A stretch of DNA of 64,000 bases from Phycisphaeraceae bacterium (GCA_020639235.1 JACKHC010000001.1:2046001-2110000), one strand, 5' to 3'; numbered from the stretch's first letter, positions 25,053-33,400 are shown. Numbers and translations: made by a program. The notes: a model not told the origin generated them from the letters alone.

Positions 25053-27781
25053 GGTCCGCCCCCCCCACCCCCCCCACCCCCCCCGTTATTCATTTCCGGG
25101 TGCAGGCCGAGTCTTTGTTCGAGTTCGATGAAGCGGGCGCGGAATGGTTCGGGTCCGAGGCCGGGGTAAAGGGTGCGGTGCTGCGTGAGGGCTTCGCGGG
25201 CGCGGTCGGGGTCGACTTCGCAGAGGAGACTGAGTTGGCGGAGGCGGCGGTTGAACCATTCGTCGGTGCCGGCCTTGGTTGCGGCGACGAGTGTGCGCCA
25301 GTTGTCGAGAGCGGTGTCGAGGTCGCCGGTTGCCTCGGCGCATTCTGCGGAGAGCGTGAGGACGCGCGCATCATTGGGGAATGCGCTGGTGAGTTGATGG
25401 GCGAGGCGAGCGGCGAGATCGAGCATGGGGCGGGACTGATCGCTTTGCCAGAGATCGAGTGCGGCTTCGCCCGCCATGACGCGGACAGCGGCCTCGCGCG
25501 GGTCGGCGCGGAGGGCGTCGGCGTCGAGTTCGTTTGCGAGGATGGGTTCGGCGAGGGCGAGGAGTCGGCGGGCGTTGGCGATGCGCGCTTCGGAGGCGGG
25601 AGGTGCGGCCGACCATTGATCGGCGACGAATCGGAGGACGAGCCGGGATGCGGACTCGGCGAGCGCGGAGTCCTTGGCACGGATCGCTTCGACGATTCTG
25701 ACGGCTTCCTGTTCGTCGCCTCGGGCGAGAGCGATCTGGGCGCGGCGGAAGGCGATCTCGCCTTCGAGGTCGTCGGGTTGGTCTGTGGCATTGAGCGAGG
25801 CGAGTGAGTCGAGGACGCGCTCGGCGCGGTCGTGGTCGGGCGGGGTGATGGAGAGCAGCGCATCGACCATTCTTCGGCAGCGGAGAATGACAGCGGTGCG
25901 CGCCTCGGCGTCTCCGGAGAAGGCGAGGCGCTGGTCGATGGTCAGCAGGGGCTCGGCGATGGCGATGTAGCGTGAGGCGAGCCAGCCGGACTCTGCGGTG
26001 CGGGCGCTGCGGAAGAGTTCGTAGGCCATCTGCTCGGCGTGGCGGCGGGCGGTGTCGTATTCGGGCGCGCCCTCGGGGACGGCGAGGAGCATCTGGAGTG
26101 ATTGCTCTTCGGCGCCGGGCTGGCGCAAGACCTGGCGGAGTGCGACTTCGCCCGTTCTCGGGCTTGACGGATAGCGGTCCATGAACTGAGCGATGAGGGC
26201 GTCGGCGCGTTTACGCGTGTCGGCGTCGCTTGGGTGTCGATCGGCGTAGGACTCGAGTGTGCGGATGGCCATCCACATCGACTCGGAGGCCATGGACTCG
26301 GTTGCGGCGCGATCGGTTGCTTCGAGGAGGGCCGCGACCGCGCGGTCCACGCCTTCGCGGCCGGCGGGTTCGCCCGCGAAGTAGAGGGACATGCCGAGGA
26401 GCATCAGGTTGCCGGGGCGTGCGCCGGGGAGTGATGGTGCGTCGGGCGCGGTGGACGCGGACTCGAAGGCGGAGGCGGCGTCGAGGTAGGTCTTTGCGAT
26501 CGCGTCGATGCGCGTTGGGAGTTGGTCGTTCTCGTTGGCGGTTTTTTGATCGGCGCGGGCGCGGTCGTAGAGGCGCAGGCCGCGGACATGGTGGGCGAGG
26601 AAACCGGTAAGGGCGAGGTCGGCGGAGGAGTATCGGCGGGTGAGATCGAGGAGGTGGGCGTGCTCGCCTCTGGAGATGAGGTCTGCGATCGCGATCGAGA
26701 GGAGGGCTGTGCGATCCGGGGATTGCGATGATGACTCGGCGCACAGGACGGCGAGGAGGCGCGCTTCGACGACGCTCAGGGGGGACAACTCGGCTCCGGC
26801 GCTCGCGTCTGGGTCTTTCGATGATCCGCGGTAGGCGTCCACGACGGAGCGTGCGTCGCGCCAGCGGTCGGACCTGGCAAGGATCCAGACCTTTCTTGCG
26901 AACAAGGGTGAGGCGACTCCCGGCGGGAGTTCAGGCGCGGACTCGACGAGGTTCAGCCAAGCGAGTGCGGCGGAAGTGTCGCCTCGGATCGCCTCGCACG
27001 CTGCGACCGCGACCGCGGCGCGGGCCATGTGCTCGTATTTGAGGAGTTGCTCGGGGACTTTTTCGATCGAGGGGACGCGGGAGGGCGTTGTGTTGAGGAG
27101 CCAGGAGAACTCTTCGGCGGCGTCTCCGGCGAGCGTGCTCGCGGCGTCGGGGTTCGGGGCCAGTTCCGCTTGGTAGAGAAGTGACCACGCTGCGAGGTAG
27201 TGGGCGAGTGATCGCTGCTGGCGCGAGCGCGCGAGCGACTCGGCGATGAGGTCGGTGTCGCCCGCGAATGCGGACTCCTCCTGGCCTTCGAGGGCGCGGA
27301 CATCGGCGTTGGCGCGGCCGGCGAGTTCGCGGAACTCTTCGCCCAGTGCCTTGAGGAGCATGGCGATCTGGACGCGATCGGTGTCGGGGACCATGCGGAG
27401 GCGCCATTGCTCGGCGGACTTCTCGACCGCGGAGAAGCGTGCCTTTGCGAGCCCGAGGCGCATGGAGATGGACTGCAGCTCGGGCACTTTGGTGAGCAGG
27501 TTGCGCGCGAGGCGTTCCCATTCGCTCTGGTCCTCGGGCGTCTCGGCGCTCTCGAGTTCCTGAGAATAGAGTTCGGCGAGGCGCTCGGCGAGATCGATGC
27601 GCTGGTCGCCGGACGCTAGCGTGATTTCCTGTTCGAGCATGCGCGCGCGGAGGCGGGACAGCCCGTGCTCGAGGAGGTATTCCTCGAGCGCATCGGCGGG
27701 TGACTGCGCGCGTGAGACGCAAGGCACGGCGAGCGAAGCGAGCAGGATCGCCAGGATTGGTTTACTGCGGCGGCGGGACAT
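25049..27781 (-). CDS. Secreted helical-repeat (TPR-like) protein with poly-Gly tail
   Basis: 910 residues. Signal peptide about 1-26 (ILAILLASLAVPCVSRAQ). The remainder is almost wholly alpha-helical in 30-40 residue units with TPR-like spacing (for example LARGDEQEAVRIVEAIRAKD and ARVLTLSAECAEATGDLDTA). No enzyme motif. The protein ends in about 11 consecutive Gly, encoded by three G8 runs spaced by T, immediately before the stop. The start overlaps the upstream ExbD by 20 bases and has AAGG six bases upstream. Predicted periplasmic scaffold for the ExbBD/vWA system. Confidence 0.8.
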   Translation of the reverse strand: MSRRRSKPILAILLASLAVPCVSRAQSPADALEEYLLEHGLSRLRARMLEQEITLASGDQRIDLAERLAELYSQELESAETPEDQSEWERLARNLLTKVPELQSISMRLGLAKARFSAVEKSAEQWRLRMVPDTDRVQIAMLLKALGEEFRELAGRANADVRALEGQEESAFAGDTDLIAESLARSRQQRSLAHYLAAWSLLYQAELAPNPDAASTLAGDAAEEFSWLLNTTPSRVPSIEKVPEQLLKYEHMARAAVAVAACEAIRGDTSAALAWLNLVESAPELPPGVASPLFARKVWILARSDRWRDARSVVDAYRGSSKDPDASAGAELSPLSVVEARLLAVLCAESSSQSPDRTALLSIAIADLISRGEHAHLLDLTRRYSSADLALTGFLAHHVRGLRLYDRARADQKTANENDQLPTRIDAIAKTYLDAASAFESASTAPDAPSLPGARPGNLMLLGMSLYFAGEPAGREGVDRAVAALLEATDRAATESMASESMWMAIRTLESYADRHPSDADTRKRADALIAQFMDRYPSSPRTGEVALRQVLRQPGAEEQSLQMLLAVPEGAPEYDTARRHAEQMAYELFRSARTAESGWLASRYIAIAEPLLTIDQRLAFSGDAEARTAVILRCRRMVDALLSITPPDHDRAERVLDSLASLNATDQPDDLEGEIAFRRAQIALARGDEQEAVRIVEAIRAKDSALAESASRLVLRFVADQWSAAPPASEARIANARRLLALAEPILANELDADALRADPREAAVRVMAGEAALDLWQSDQSRPMLDLAARLAHQLTSAFPNDARVLTLSAECAEATGDLDTALDNWRTLVAATKAGTDEWFNRRLRQLSLLCEVDPDRAREALTQHRTLYPGLGPEPFRARFIELEQRLGLHPEMNNGGGGGGGGGGP

Positions 27782-28181
27782 AGGTGACCTTGTCGAACTC
27801 GGCGTCGCGTGCGGCCTGGAGTGCGGCCATGGCGCCGCTGACCAGCGCGTTGTTCTGTGCTCTGACGAAGAGTCCTCCTTGCTTGGGGAGTGTTGAGAGG
27901 AGCGCGACGAGGGAGTCCTTGTCCGGGACTTCGACCTGACCGACGACGAAGACGGTTCGCCCGCCGCGGCTCTGGACCTCGACGAGCTGCGGGACAAGGT
28001 CGGCGGCTGCGCCGGCTTCCTGATGATCGGCGCGGAGCGCGGGTTCGAGGTGGCCCTCGGGCGGCGCGTACGTGGTCGAGAGGAGGAAGAAGATGAGCAG
28101 CTGGAAGATGATGTCGATCATCGCGGTGAGGTCGGAGCGGAGGAGCGTGGAGCGCTGCTTGGATTTGGGCGTGAAGTTCAT
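27762..28181 (-). CDS. ExbD/TolR-family biopolymer transport protein (second copy)
   Basis: 139 residues. A short basic N-terminus, then one membrane helix carrying the proton-binding Asp in SDLTAMIDIIFQLLIFFLL (residues about 16-34), then a periplasmic alpha/beta domain of about 90 residues (TVFVVGQVEVPDKDSLVALL). This is the ExbD/TolR layout: with ExbB/TolQ it forms a proton channel that drives an energy-transducing partner. It overlaps its ExbD neighbour (ATGA) and the following TPR gene (20 bases). G8CGGGTC lies just before its ATG. Confidence 0.9.
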   Translation of the reverse strand: MNFTPKSKQRSTLLRSDLTAMIDIIFQLLIFFLLSTTYAPPEGHLEPALRADHQEAGAAADLVPQLVEVQSRGGRTVFVVGQVEVPDKDSLVALLSTLPKQGGLFVRAQNNALVSGAMAALQAARDAEFDKVTYVPPPQ

Positions 28182-28645
28182 GACCCGCCCCCCCCGTTCC
28201 CCCCACCCCCTCCATTCCCGCCGGCGGCGGGGAGTTGGGTGGCGAGTCGCCATGATCTGATGCCGCGTTCGGCGAGGGCGGTGGCGAGTTGATTGACGGG
28301 GGCCATGGCGGCGCGGTGGTCGGCGCGGACGGTGACTTCGAGCGCCTGATTGCGGCGCTTGGACTCGGCGTCTTCCTGCGCTACGCGGACCAGCAGGGAG
28401 TCGAGGGAGAACTCGTCGCCCTCGACGACATACGAGCCGCCGGCGGTGATGTTGATCAGGAGGGGCGGTGTTGGGGGCGGCGGGAGGTCTTCGCCCTGTT
28501 CTTCTGCGAGTTCGAGCGGTGTGCGCGACTGCTCGACGAGGGAGGAGGTTGTGAGGAAGAAGACGATGAGGAGGAACACGACATCGACCATCGCGGTGAG
28601 ATCGATGTTGGGCAGGTGCGAGCGTTGTTGCGCGTTGCGGCGCAC
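28178..28645 (-). CDS. ExbD/TolR-family biopolymer transport protein (first copy)
   Basis: 155 residues with the same layout as the next gene: NIDLTAMVDVVFLLIVFFLTT with the membrane Asp, then a periplasmic domain with SYVVEGDEFSLDSLLVRVAQ and VTVRADHRAAMAPVNQL. The C-terminus is low complexity (GGNGGGGGNGGGGS) and encoded by C/G homopolymers. The start is GTG, sharing one base with the ExbB stop (TAGTG). Two non-identical ExbD proteins could form a heterodimer in the channel. Confidence 0.88.
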   Translation of the reverse strand: MRRNAQQRSHLPNIDLTAMVDVVFLLIVFFLTTSSLVEQSRTPLELAEEQGEDLPPPPTPPLLINITAGGSYVVEGDEFSLDSLLVRVAQEDAESKRRNQALEVTVRADHRAAMAPVNQLATALAERGIRSWRLATQLPAAGGNGGGGGNGGGGS

Positions 28646-29400
28646 TAGCGTTGCGCTCCGGCGGGTGCCTGCGGTGCGGCGGGTCGGCGCGGGGCACGGT
28701 TGGCGGGTGAGTCTTCGAGGTGGGAGGCGATATCGTCGGCGATGGCCGCGACATCGGATGCGAGGGCATCGATGCGGTTGCGGAAGAATGTGACGGCGGC
28801 GGTGGCGGGGATGGCGAGGACGAGCCCCATGATGGTCGTGACGAGGGCGAGTGCGATATCGCCGGCGAGTTGGTCGGGGCGGGCGAAGCCCTGCGAGCGG
28901 GAGATGGTGGAGAATGCGCCGTTGATGCCGATGACGGTGCCGAGCAGCCCGAGCATGGGCGCGACGCTGGCGATGAGCGCGAGGGCGTCGGTCCAGCGGT
29001 AGAGGCGGGCGACCTGTTCGCTCCCGGCTTCTTCGAGCGCGGACTTGAGTTCGAGCGCGCCGAAGGGTGAGCGCTGGAAGCGGGTGAGGCCGGCGGTCAT
29101 GATGTGGCCGAGGAAGCAGGAGTTGCCGTCTTCGTTGCAGAACGCGATGGCGCGATCGATCTGGCGGTCTTTGACGAGTTTGGAGAGGCCGTCGATGACA
29201 TGTTCCGGCGCGAGCGATGAGGCGCGGATCTGGATCGCCAGGACGGCGGCGAAAGCGAGCGCGACGACGGAGAGCAGGATGATGACATAGCCGACGGTGC
29301 CGCCGGCGCGGACGAAGTCGAGCATTGACATCCCGGGGTCGGATGTGCCGGAGTCGGCGGCCTGCGCGAGGAATGCCTGCAGGTGGAGGAGTTTGTTCAA
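28645..29400 (-). CDS. ExbB/TolQ/MotA-family proton channel protein
   Basis: 251 residues. Three membrane segments: GYVIILLSVVALAFAAVLAI (about 40-60), then LALIASVAPMLGLLGTVIGI (about 140-160), then ALVTTIMGLVLAIPATAAVT (about 185-205). The family hallmark APMLGLLGTVIGINGAF is complete. ExbB forms the pentameric stator around ExbD. The start is TTG at 29398-29400, overlapping the previous stop (TTGA), with GGAG eight bases upstream. The tail is Pro/Ala-rich. Followed directly by two ExbD genes. Confidence 0.9.
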   Translation of the reverse strand: MNKLLHLQAFLAQAADSGTSDPGMSMLDFVRAGGTVGYVIILLSVVALAFAAVLAIQIRASSLAPEHVIDGLSKLVKDRQIDRAIAFCNEDGNSCFLGHIMTAGLTRFQRSPFGALELKSALEEAGSEQVARLYRWTDALALIASVAPMLGLLGTVIGINGAFSTISRSQGFARPDQLAGDIALALVTTIMGLVLAIPATAAVTFFRNRIDALASDVAAIADDIASHLEDSPANRAPRRPAAPQAPAGAQR

Positions 29401-30509
29401 CTGGATGCTCCGTCGTTGGGGCTGCGTGTTGATGATTTGATGGCGCCCTGGTGTTTGAGCCAGTCGATGGCTGGGTGACCGGGGAACGCGAGGCGCAGTT
29501 CTTCGGCCAGATGTCCGGCGCTTGTTGGATCGGCGAGTTCGGTGAGCGCGTGAGCGGCCTGCGCGGTGGCGATCGCGGCGAGGTTGGGTTGGGCGTCGGC
29601 GAATCGTGCGGGGAGGTGGAGGAGTTCGATGACGCCTTGCGTGCGGAGGTCGCGGTCGGGCTCCATGATGAGCGATCTTCCGATGGCCGCCCGCGCCCAT
29701 GCCTCGCGCCAGGAGCCGATGTGTTCGCCCTTGCAATAGTCCGTGAGTGCCTGGCGTGCCGACTCTCGTGTGCCCGGGTCGTGTGACTCGGCGTTTACGA
29801 TATGCGCGACGAACAGTGGCGCGGCGTCTGCGGGCGGCTTGAGCGACTGTTCACTGTCTGGCGTGTCGTTGCCGGCGCGGGATGCGGCGACTCGATAGGC
29901 CTCGACGATCTGTTTCATGCGGATCGGCGTTGAAGCGTCGGCATCATTCAGCCAGCGTTTTGCCGCGTCGGCGATCCGGTGCGCTTCGGACCCTTCGAGG
30001 AAGATGGGCGCGACTTTCGGGGGGAGGTTTGTCTGCGGATCGAGCAATGGGCTCATCTGGGGATCGCCGGCGATTTCGACGCCGCGTTCGCGGAGGTCGG
30101 CGGCGACGAGCCACGCCTCGAACGCGCCGGCGATGTCGCCCACGGCGTAGCGGCACTGGTAGACGCCTTCAGCAACCATCAGCGCGAGTGATCCGTCGCG
30201 GTCGCGGTATTGCGGGAAGAGGCGTTCGAAGAGCGGTGCCGCGAGCACGGAGTCTCCACGGGCGAGGCGGATGCGTGCGCGCCAGGCGTCGTCGGAGACC
30301 GACTTGTAGGGCGCGGCGCGTTCGGCCCATTCGGAGTCAACGGAACGGACGTTGTCCCATGCGATGGTGCGGGGTTCGTCGCCGCCGACCTGGACGCCGT
30401 CGGGCGAGATATCGACGATTGGGGCCATGATCATGCGCCCGCCCCGGAGTTCGACGGGTGCGGGCGCGAGCGCGGCGACGGCGAGGATGGCGGTGAGCGT
30501 GGGCGTCAT
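29397..30509 (-). CDS. Exported helical protein of unknown function
   Basis: 370 residues, no family recognised. Short signal peptide (LTAILAVAALAPAPVEL), then a small beta segment resembling an SHD1-like strand set (LRGGRMIMAPIVDISPDGVQV with DNVRSVDSEW), then helical repeats (GDSVLAAPLFERLFPQ and AAIATAQAAHALTEL) with tetratricopeptide-like spacing. Overlaps by four bases the vWA gene before it and the ExbB gene after it. Its ATG is preceded by a G7 run at Shine-Dalgarno distance instead of a classical GGAGG. Probably a periplasmic partner of the system. Confidence 0.75.
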   Translation of the reverse strand: MTPTLTAILAVAALAPAPVELRGGRMIMAPIVDISPDGVQVGGDEPRTIAWDNVRSVDSEWAERAAPYKSVSDDAWRARIRLARGDSVLAAPLFERLFPQYRDRDGSLALMVAEGVYQCRYAVGDIAGAFEAWLVAADLRERGVEIAGDPQMSPLLDPQTNLPPKVAPIFLEGSEAHRIADAAKRWLNDADASTPIRMKQIVEAYRVAASRAGNDTPDSEQSLKPPADAAPLFVAHIVNAESHDPGTRESARQALTDYCKGEHIGSWREAWARAAIGRSLIMEPDRDLRTQGVIELLHLPARFADAQPNLAAIATAQAAHALTELADPTSAGHLAEELRLAFPGHPAIDWLKHQGAIKSSTRSPNDGASS

Positions 30510-31474
30510 GGTGTCGCCCCCCCACTGATATGCGTGTACGAGCCGCCGGACATGCGAGCGACGCGGCGCATGATCTGCTCGGCGCTGTCGACGATGAATG
30601 TGATGCAGTGGATGGGCGTGCGGCGGCCGCCGCGGTTGTTCATCTTGTCGATGTCGGTGAGGAGGGCGTCTTCGACCTGTGGCGTGAACTCGCCGTCGGT
30701 CATGAAGTAGATGGCGTCGGGGCGGGGGCGCATGCCCAGGGCGATGTTGAAGGCGGGGATGGGTTCGGTGCCGCCTTCGGCGATGATGGCTTCGATGGCG
30801 GCGGCGAGTTGGCGTTTGGCTTTGGGGGTGGCGCCGAGCCAGCGGTTATTGGTGAGGGAGCGGGACTGCGAGTTGTAGATGATGATGGTGCACTGCGCGT
30901 TTTCGGGGAGGCGGTCGATGGAGGTGGTGAGTTCTTTTTTGAGTGTCTCGAGGCGCGTTGCGACCATGGAGCCGGAGGCATCGACGATGTAGGCGAATCG
31001 CGAGCCGCGCGCTTCGACGCCAAAGAAGCTGGCGGATCCGCCGCCGACGGCGGGCCCGAAGCCCTCGCCGTTGCCGAGCGTTCCTCCTGAGCCGCCGAGT
31101 TCGGAGAGCGGGACGGTGGCGGAACCGAAGTCTGGCGCGGGGACGGTCGCGGTGAGGGCGTCGAGCGAGGGGAGCGTGGGGTCGGGGAGTTCTGAGAGGG
31201 ACGGGACTTCGGAGGGGAGGGCGGTGTTGATGATGGCGGAGACTTCGGCGTCGGAGACGACGGCCATCTGGATATCGGGGTTGCCACGTGAGCCGCCGGC
31301 GGGCGGGCGGGTGACGAAGAGGAGTCCGGCGAGCAGCGCCAGGACGAGGTGGATGGACAGTGAGAGTGCGAGGCCGCTCCAGAGGAGGACGCGGCGTCGC
31401 GACACAGGGGCCATCCGGCTGTGCGCGGCGGATTGCGGTGTTTGCGATTGTTGCTGATCTGGGGTCGTGGTCAT
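30506..31474 (-). CDS. vWA protein with TonB-like transmembrane anchor
   Basis: 322 residues. The only membrane helix (about 30-54, VLLWSGLALSLSIHLVLALL) contains Ser38-x3-His42, the SxxxH pattern through which TonB/TolA-type proteins couple to ExbB/ExbD. A Pro/Ser/Leu spacer (60-125) and a Gly-rich link follow. A vWA domain (about 140-320) has an intact MIDAS: IVDASGSM, EGGTEPI and FMTDGEF. TonB normally ends in a receptor-contacting beta domain, which is absent. First gene of the eight-gene operon with ExbB and two ExbD proteins, so I infer a force-transducing vWA protein. The start is ATG 31474; an ATG seven codons upstream lacks a ribosome site. Confidence 0.83.
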   Translation of the reverse strand: MTTTPDQQQSQTPQSAAHSRMAPVSRRRVLLWSGLALSLSIHLVLALLAGLLFVTRPPAGGSRGNPDIQMAVVSDAEVSAIINTALPSEVPSLSELPDPTLPSLDALTATVPAPDFGSATVPLSELGGSGGTLGNGEGFGPAVGGGSASFFGVEARGSRFAYIVDASGSMVATRLETLKKELTTSIDRLPENAQCTIIIYNSQSRSLTNNRWLGATPKAKRQLAAAIEAIIAEGGTEPIPAFNIALGMRPRPDAIYFMTDGEFTPQVEDALLTDIDKMNNRGGRRTPIHCITFIVDSAEQIMRRVARMSGGSYTHISGGATP

Positions 31475-31599
31475 CCGTGGCCAGTCCTCACGCATACGGT
31501 ATCACGGCGCGGCGACACCGGCCCTCCCTGAACCCTATAGACCGCGCATGGGCGTGGCGGTTTCGGTGAATCTCTCGGGGTTGACGAGAACGCGGGTTG

Positions 31600-31622
31600 G
31601 CGGCTCCAATGCGTGGAGCCGC
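31600..31622 (+). other. Hairpin in the pyrH leader
   Basis: Perfect 8-bp inverted repeat GCGGCTCC/GGAGCCGC with a 7-base loop, 41 bases before the pyrH start. Without a T tract it is not a terminator. It could shape the leader mRNA or be an operator. Bases 31475-31662 between the divergent vWA and pyrH genes contain no gene. Confidence 0.4.
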
Positions 31623-31662
31623 GAGCGACTCGCGGGGCGCCACGGGATCAGGAGCGGAGCCG

Positions 31663-32382
31663 ATGACACGACGATTTGAGCGGGTGCTTCTGAAACTCTC
31701 GGGCGAGTCGCTCTGTGCTGCGGGCGGGTTTGGGGTTGAGCCGGCGGGGCTGCGGGCGATCGCGGAGCAGATCATCGATGCGAAGAAGACGGGGGCGCAG
31801 ATCGCGGTGGTGGTGGGCGGCGGGAACATCATCCGCGGGGCGCAGTTGGCGCGTGAGGGGTTGATTCACCGGGCGTCGGCGGACCAGATGGGGATGCTGG
31901 GGACGGTGATCAACGGCATCGCGCTGCGGGAAGCGTTGACGAACATGGGTCAGGATGCGCGGTGCATGACGGCGGTGAGCGTGCCGGCGGTTGCCGAGCC
32001 GCTGATTCGACTTCGGGCGATGCGGCACATGGAGAAAGGGCGGGTGGTGATTCTGGCGGGGGGGACGGGGAACCCGTTCTTCACGACGGACACGACAGCG
32101 GCGCTGCGGGCGGTGGAGCTGGAGTGCGATGTGTTGATGAAGGCCACGAAGGTGGACGGGGTGTACACGGCGGACCCGAAGAAGGACCCGAAGGCGACGC
32201 GGTTCGATGACCTGACATTCAAGAAGGCGTTGTCGTTGGGGCTGGAGATCATGGACGCGACGGCGTTTACGATGTGCCAGGAGCACCGGCTGCCGGTGCT
32301 GGTGTTCGATTTCGCGAAGAAGGGGAATATCCGCTCGGCGATCGAGCGTTCGGGCGTGGGGACACTGATCACGCACGAGTGA
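31663..32382 (+). CDS. pyrH: UMP kinase
   Basis: 239 residues, amino-acid-kinase fold UMP kinase, phosphorylating UMP to UDP with ATP. Motifs: LLKLSGESL at the N-terminus, VVVGGGNIIRGAQL, the DQMGMLGTVINGIAL helix, ILAGGTGNPFFTTDTTAALR and KATKVDGVYTADPKKDP. Length matches bacterial PyrH. The ATG is preceded by GGAGCGGAG; a longer reading from 31597 adds a non-homologous Ala/Ser-rich stretch. Followed by frr after 117 bp, the common bacterial order. Confidence 0.96.
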   Translation: MTRRFERVLLKLSGESLCAAGGFGVEPAGLRAIAEQIIDAKKTGAQIAVVVGGGNIIRGAQLAREGLIHRASADQMGMLGTVINGIALREALTNMGQDARCMTAVSVPAVAEPLIRLRAMRHMEKGRVVILAGGTGNPFFTTDTTAALRAVELECDVLMKATKVDGVYTADPKKDPKATRFDDLTFKKALSLGLEIMDATAFTMCQEHRLPVLVFDFAKKGNIRSAIERSGVGTLITHE

Positions 32383-32499
32383 GCGGATCGGGCCCTGCGG
32401 GGTGGTAGTTCGTATACTGGTCGGCCCACCTGATCTGTGCCGTCGTGGCGGTCTCGGCGAGACCGGCCCGCGATCGGGCAATGTTTTGGAGAGCAAGCG

Positions 32500-33066
32500 A
32501 TGACGCCCGACACGATTCTCAAAGATGCTGGCGGTTCGATGGACAAGGCCGTGGAGTACCTGAAAGGGGAGCTCCGCGGGCTGCGGACGGGCCGGGCGTC
32601 GACAGCGCTGGTGGACTTCATCAAGGTTGACTACTACGGCTCGCCCACGGAGTTGAAGGGTCTGGCGGCGATCAGCGTGCCGGAGCCGACGCAGATCGTG
32701 ATTCAGCCGTTCGATCCGGGATCGGTCGGGGAGATCCGCAAGGCGATCGAGTCGGCGGAACTGGGGCTGAATCCGCAGGTGGATGGAAAGATCATCCGCG
32801 TGAACATTCCGGCGCTGTCGGGGGAGCGTCGCCAGCAACTGGTTGCGCAGGCCAAGAAGATGGGCGAGGAGACCAAGGTCGCGATTCGTAATGTCCGGCG
32901 CGACGCGAACAAGCACGCCGATCAACTGCTCAAGGACAAGACGGCGCACTACCCCGAAGACGAGATCGAGACGCTCAAGAAAGAGATTCAGGATGTGCTC
33001 AAGAAGCACGAGGACAACGTGACGAAGATCGTCGATGCGAAGTCCAAAGAGATTCTCGAGGTCTGA
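32500..33066 (+). CDS. frr: Ribosome recycling factor
   Basis: 188 residues. With EF-G it splits the post-termination ribosome. The three-helix-bundle signature GELRGLRTGRASTALVD is near residues 22-38. The beta domain follows (VDYYGSPTELKGLAAISVPE), then the conserved RRQQLVAQAKKMGEETKVAI helix and RNVRRDANK. GGAGAG precedes the ATG. A TATACT at 32413 could be the -10 of its own promoter, but no -35 is convincing. A C-rich tract starts at the stop codon. Confidence 0.96.
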   Translation: MTPDTILKDAGGSMDKAVEYLKGELRGLRTGRASTALVDFIKVDYYGSPTELKGLAAISVPEPTQIVIQPFDPGSVGEIRKAIESAELGLNPQVDGKIIRVNIPALSGERRQQLVAQAKKMGEETKVAIRNVRRDANKHADQLLKDKTAHYPEDEIETLKKEIQDVLKKHEDNVTKIVDAKSKEILEV

Positions 33067-33167
33067 CCCCCCCCCTTCCCCCCCCTCCCCCTCCGCCGAT
33101 CCCGCATTGGTCCCCCCATCCCGGGTTCGCGATGCGCGGTCTGTTTGGTGAAGCGGGTCGGGGCTGT

Positions 33168-33209
33168 TAAAAAAAGAACTCCCGGGCGGTGGTGGGTACC
33201 ACCCGGGAG
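33168..33209 (-). terminator. Strong intrinsic terminator downstream of nrdJ
   Basis: Stem CTCCCG/CGGGAG plus GGTGGT/ACCACC, with a three-base bulge and a GGGT loop. On the minus strand it is followed by TTCTTTTTTT. It lies about 340 bases past the nrdJ stop, far enough to leave room for a further small transcript product. It may also slow readthrough from frr on the other strand. Confidence 0.85.
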
Positions 33210-33219
33210 ATCGAAAGGG

Positions 33220-33265
33220 TCGGGGAATGTTGTTTGGCTCCCGTTGCAGGTGCCTCATTCCCCGA
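33220..33265. repeat. 10-bp inverted repeat before the nrdJ-side terminator
   Basis: TCGGGGAATG (33220-33229) and CATTCCCCGA (33256-33265) are a perfect inverted repeat with a 26-base spacer. In the minus-strand transcript it would form a hairpin directly 5' of the terminator hairpin, giving a two-stem 3' end. This is typical of a small RNA or a stabilised mRNA 3' end. Confidence 0.5.
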
Positions 33266-33283
33266 ACTGGTGGGTCTGATTGG

Positions 33284-33400
33284 CTAGGTTCGTCTCGCTC
33301 CTTGCGTGAAGTGAGGGGTGGGCTTGCTCATCCCGCCGTGGGCGGCGCTGTGGGCGCCGTTTGTTCCGACTCCGTCCGGCGGGCGTGGCTCAGGCGTCAT
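33284..33400 (-). CDS. Possible 38-residue small protein
   Basis: ATG at 33398-33400 with AAGGA seven bases upstream, closed by TAG. The product is polar (start MTPEPRPPDGVG, end HFTQGARRT) with no membrane segment and no recognised family. Its support is the good ribosome site and its place between nrdJ and the terminator. Amino-acid content is like random GC-rich sequence, so it could be fortuitous. Confidence 0.25.
   Translation of the reverse strand: MTPEPRPPDGVGTNGAHSAAHGGMSKPTPHFTQGARRT

Noticed and set aside
25059..25084. CRISPR or satellite repeat
   Set aside because: The 9-base periodicity of C8A is homopolymer low complexity at a gene junction. There are no spacers and no cas genes in the window.
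32413..32418. TATACT as frr promoter
   Set aside because: Good -10 but the upstream region at the right distance is GGGCCC; not enough to call a promoter.
31648..33258. 536-residue minus-strand frame opposite pyrH and frr
   Set aside because: Arg/Pro/His-rich antisense artefact over two conserved genes.
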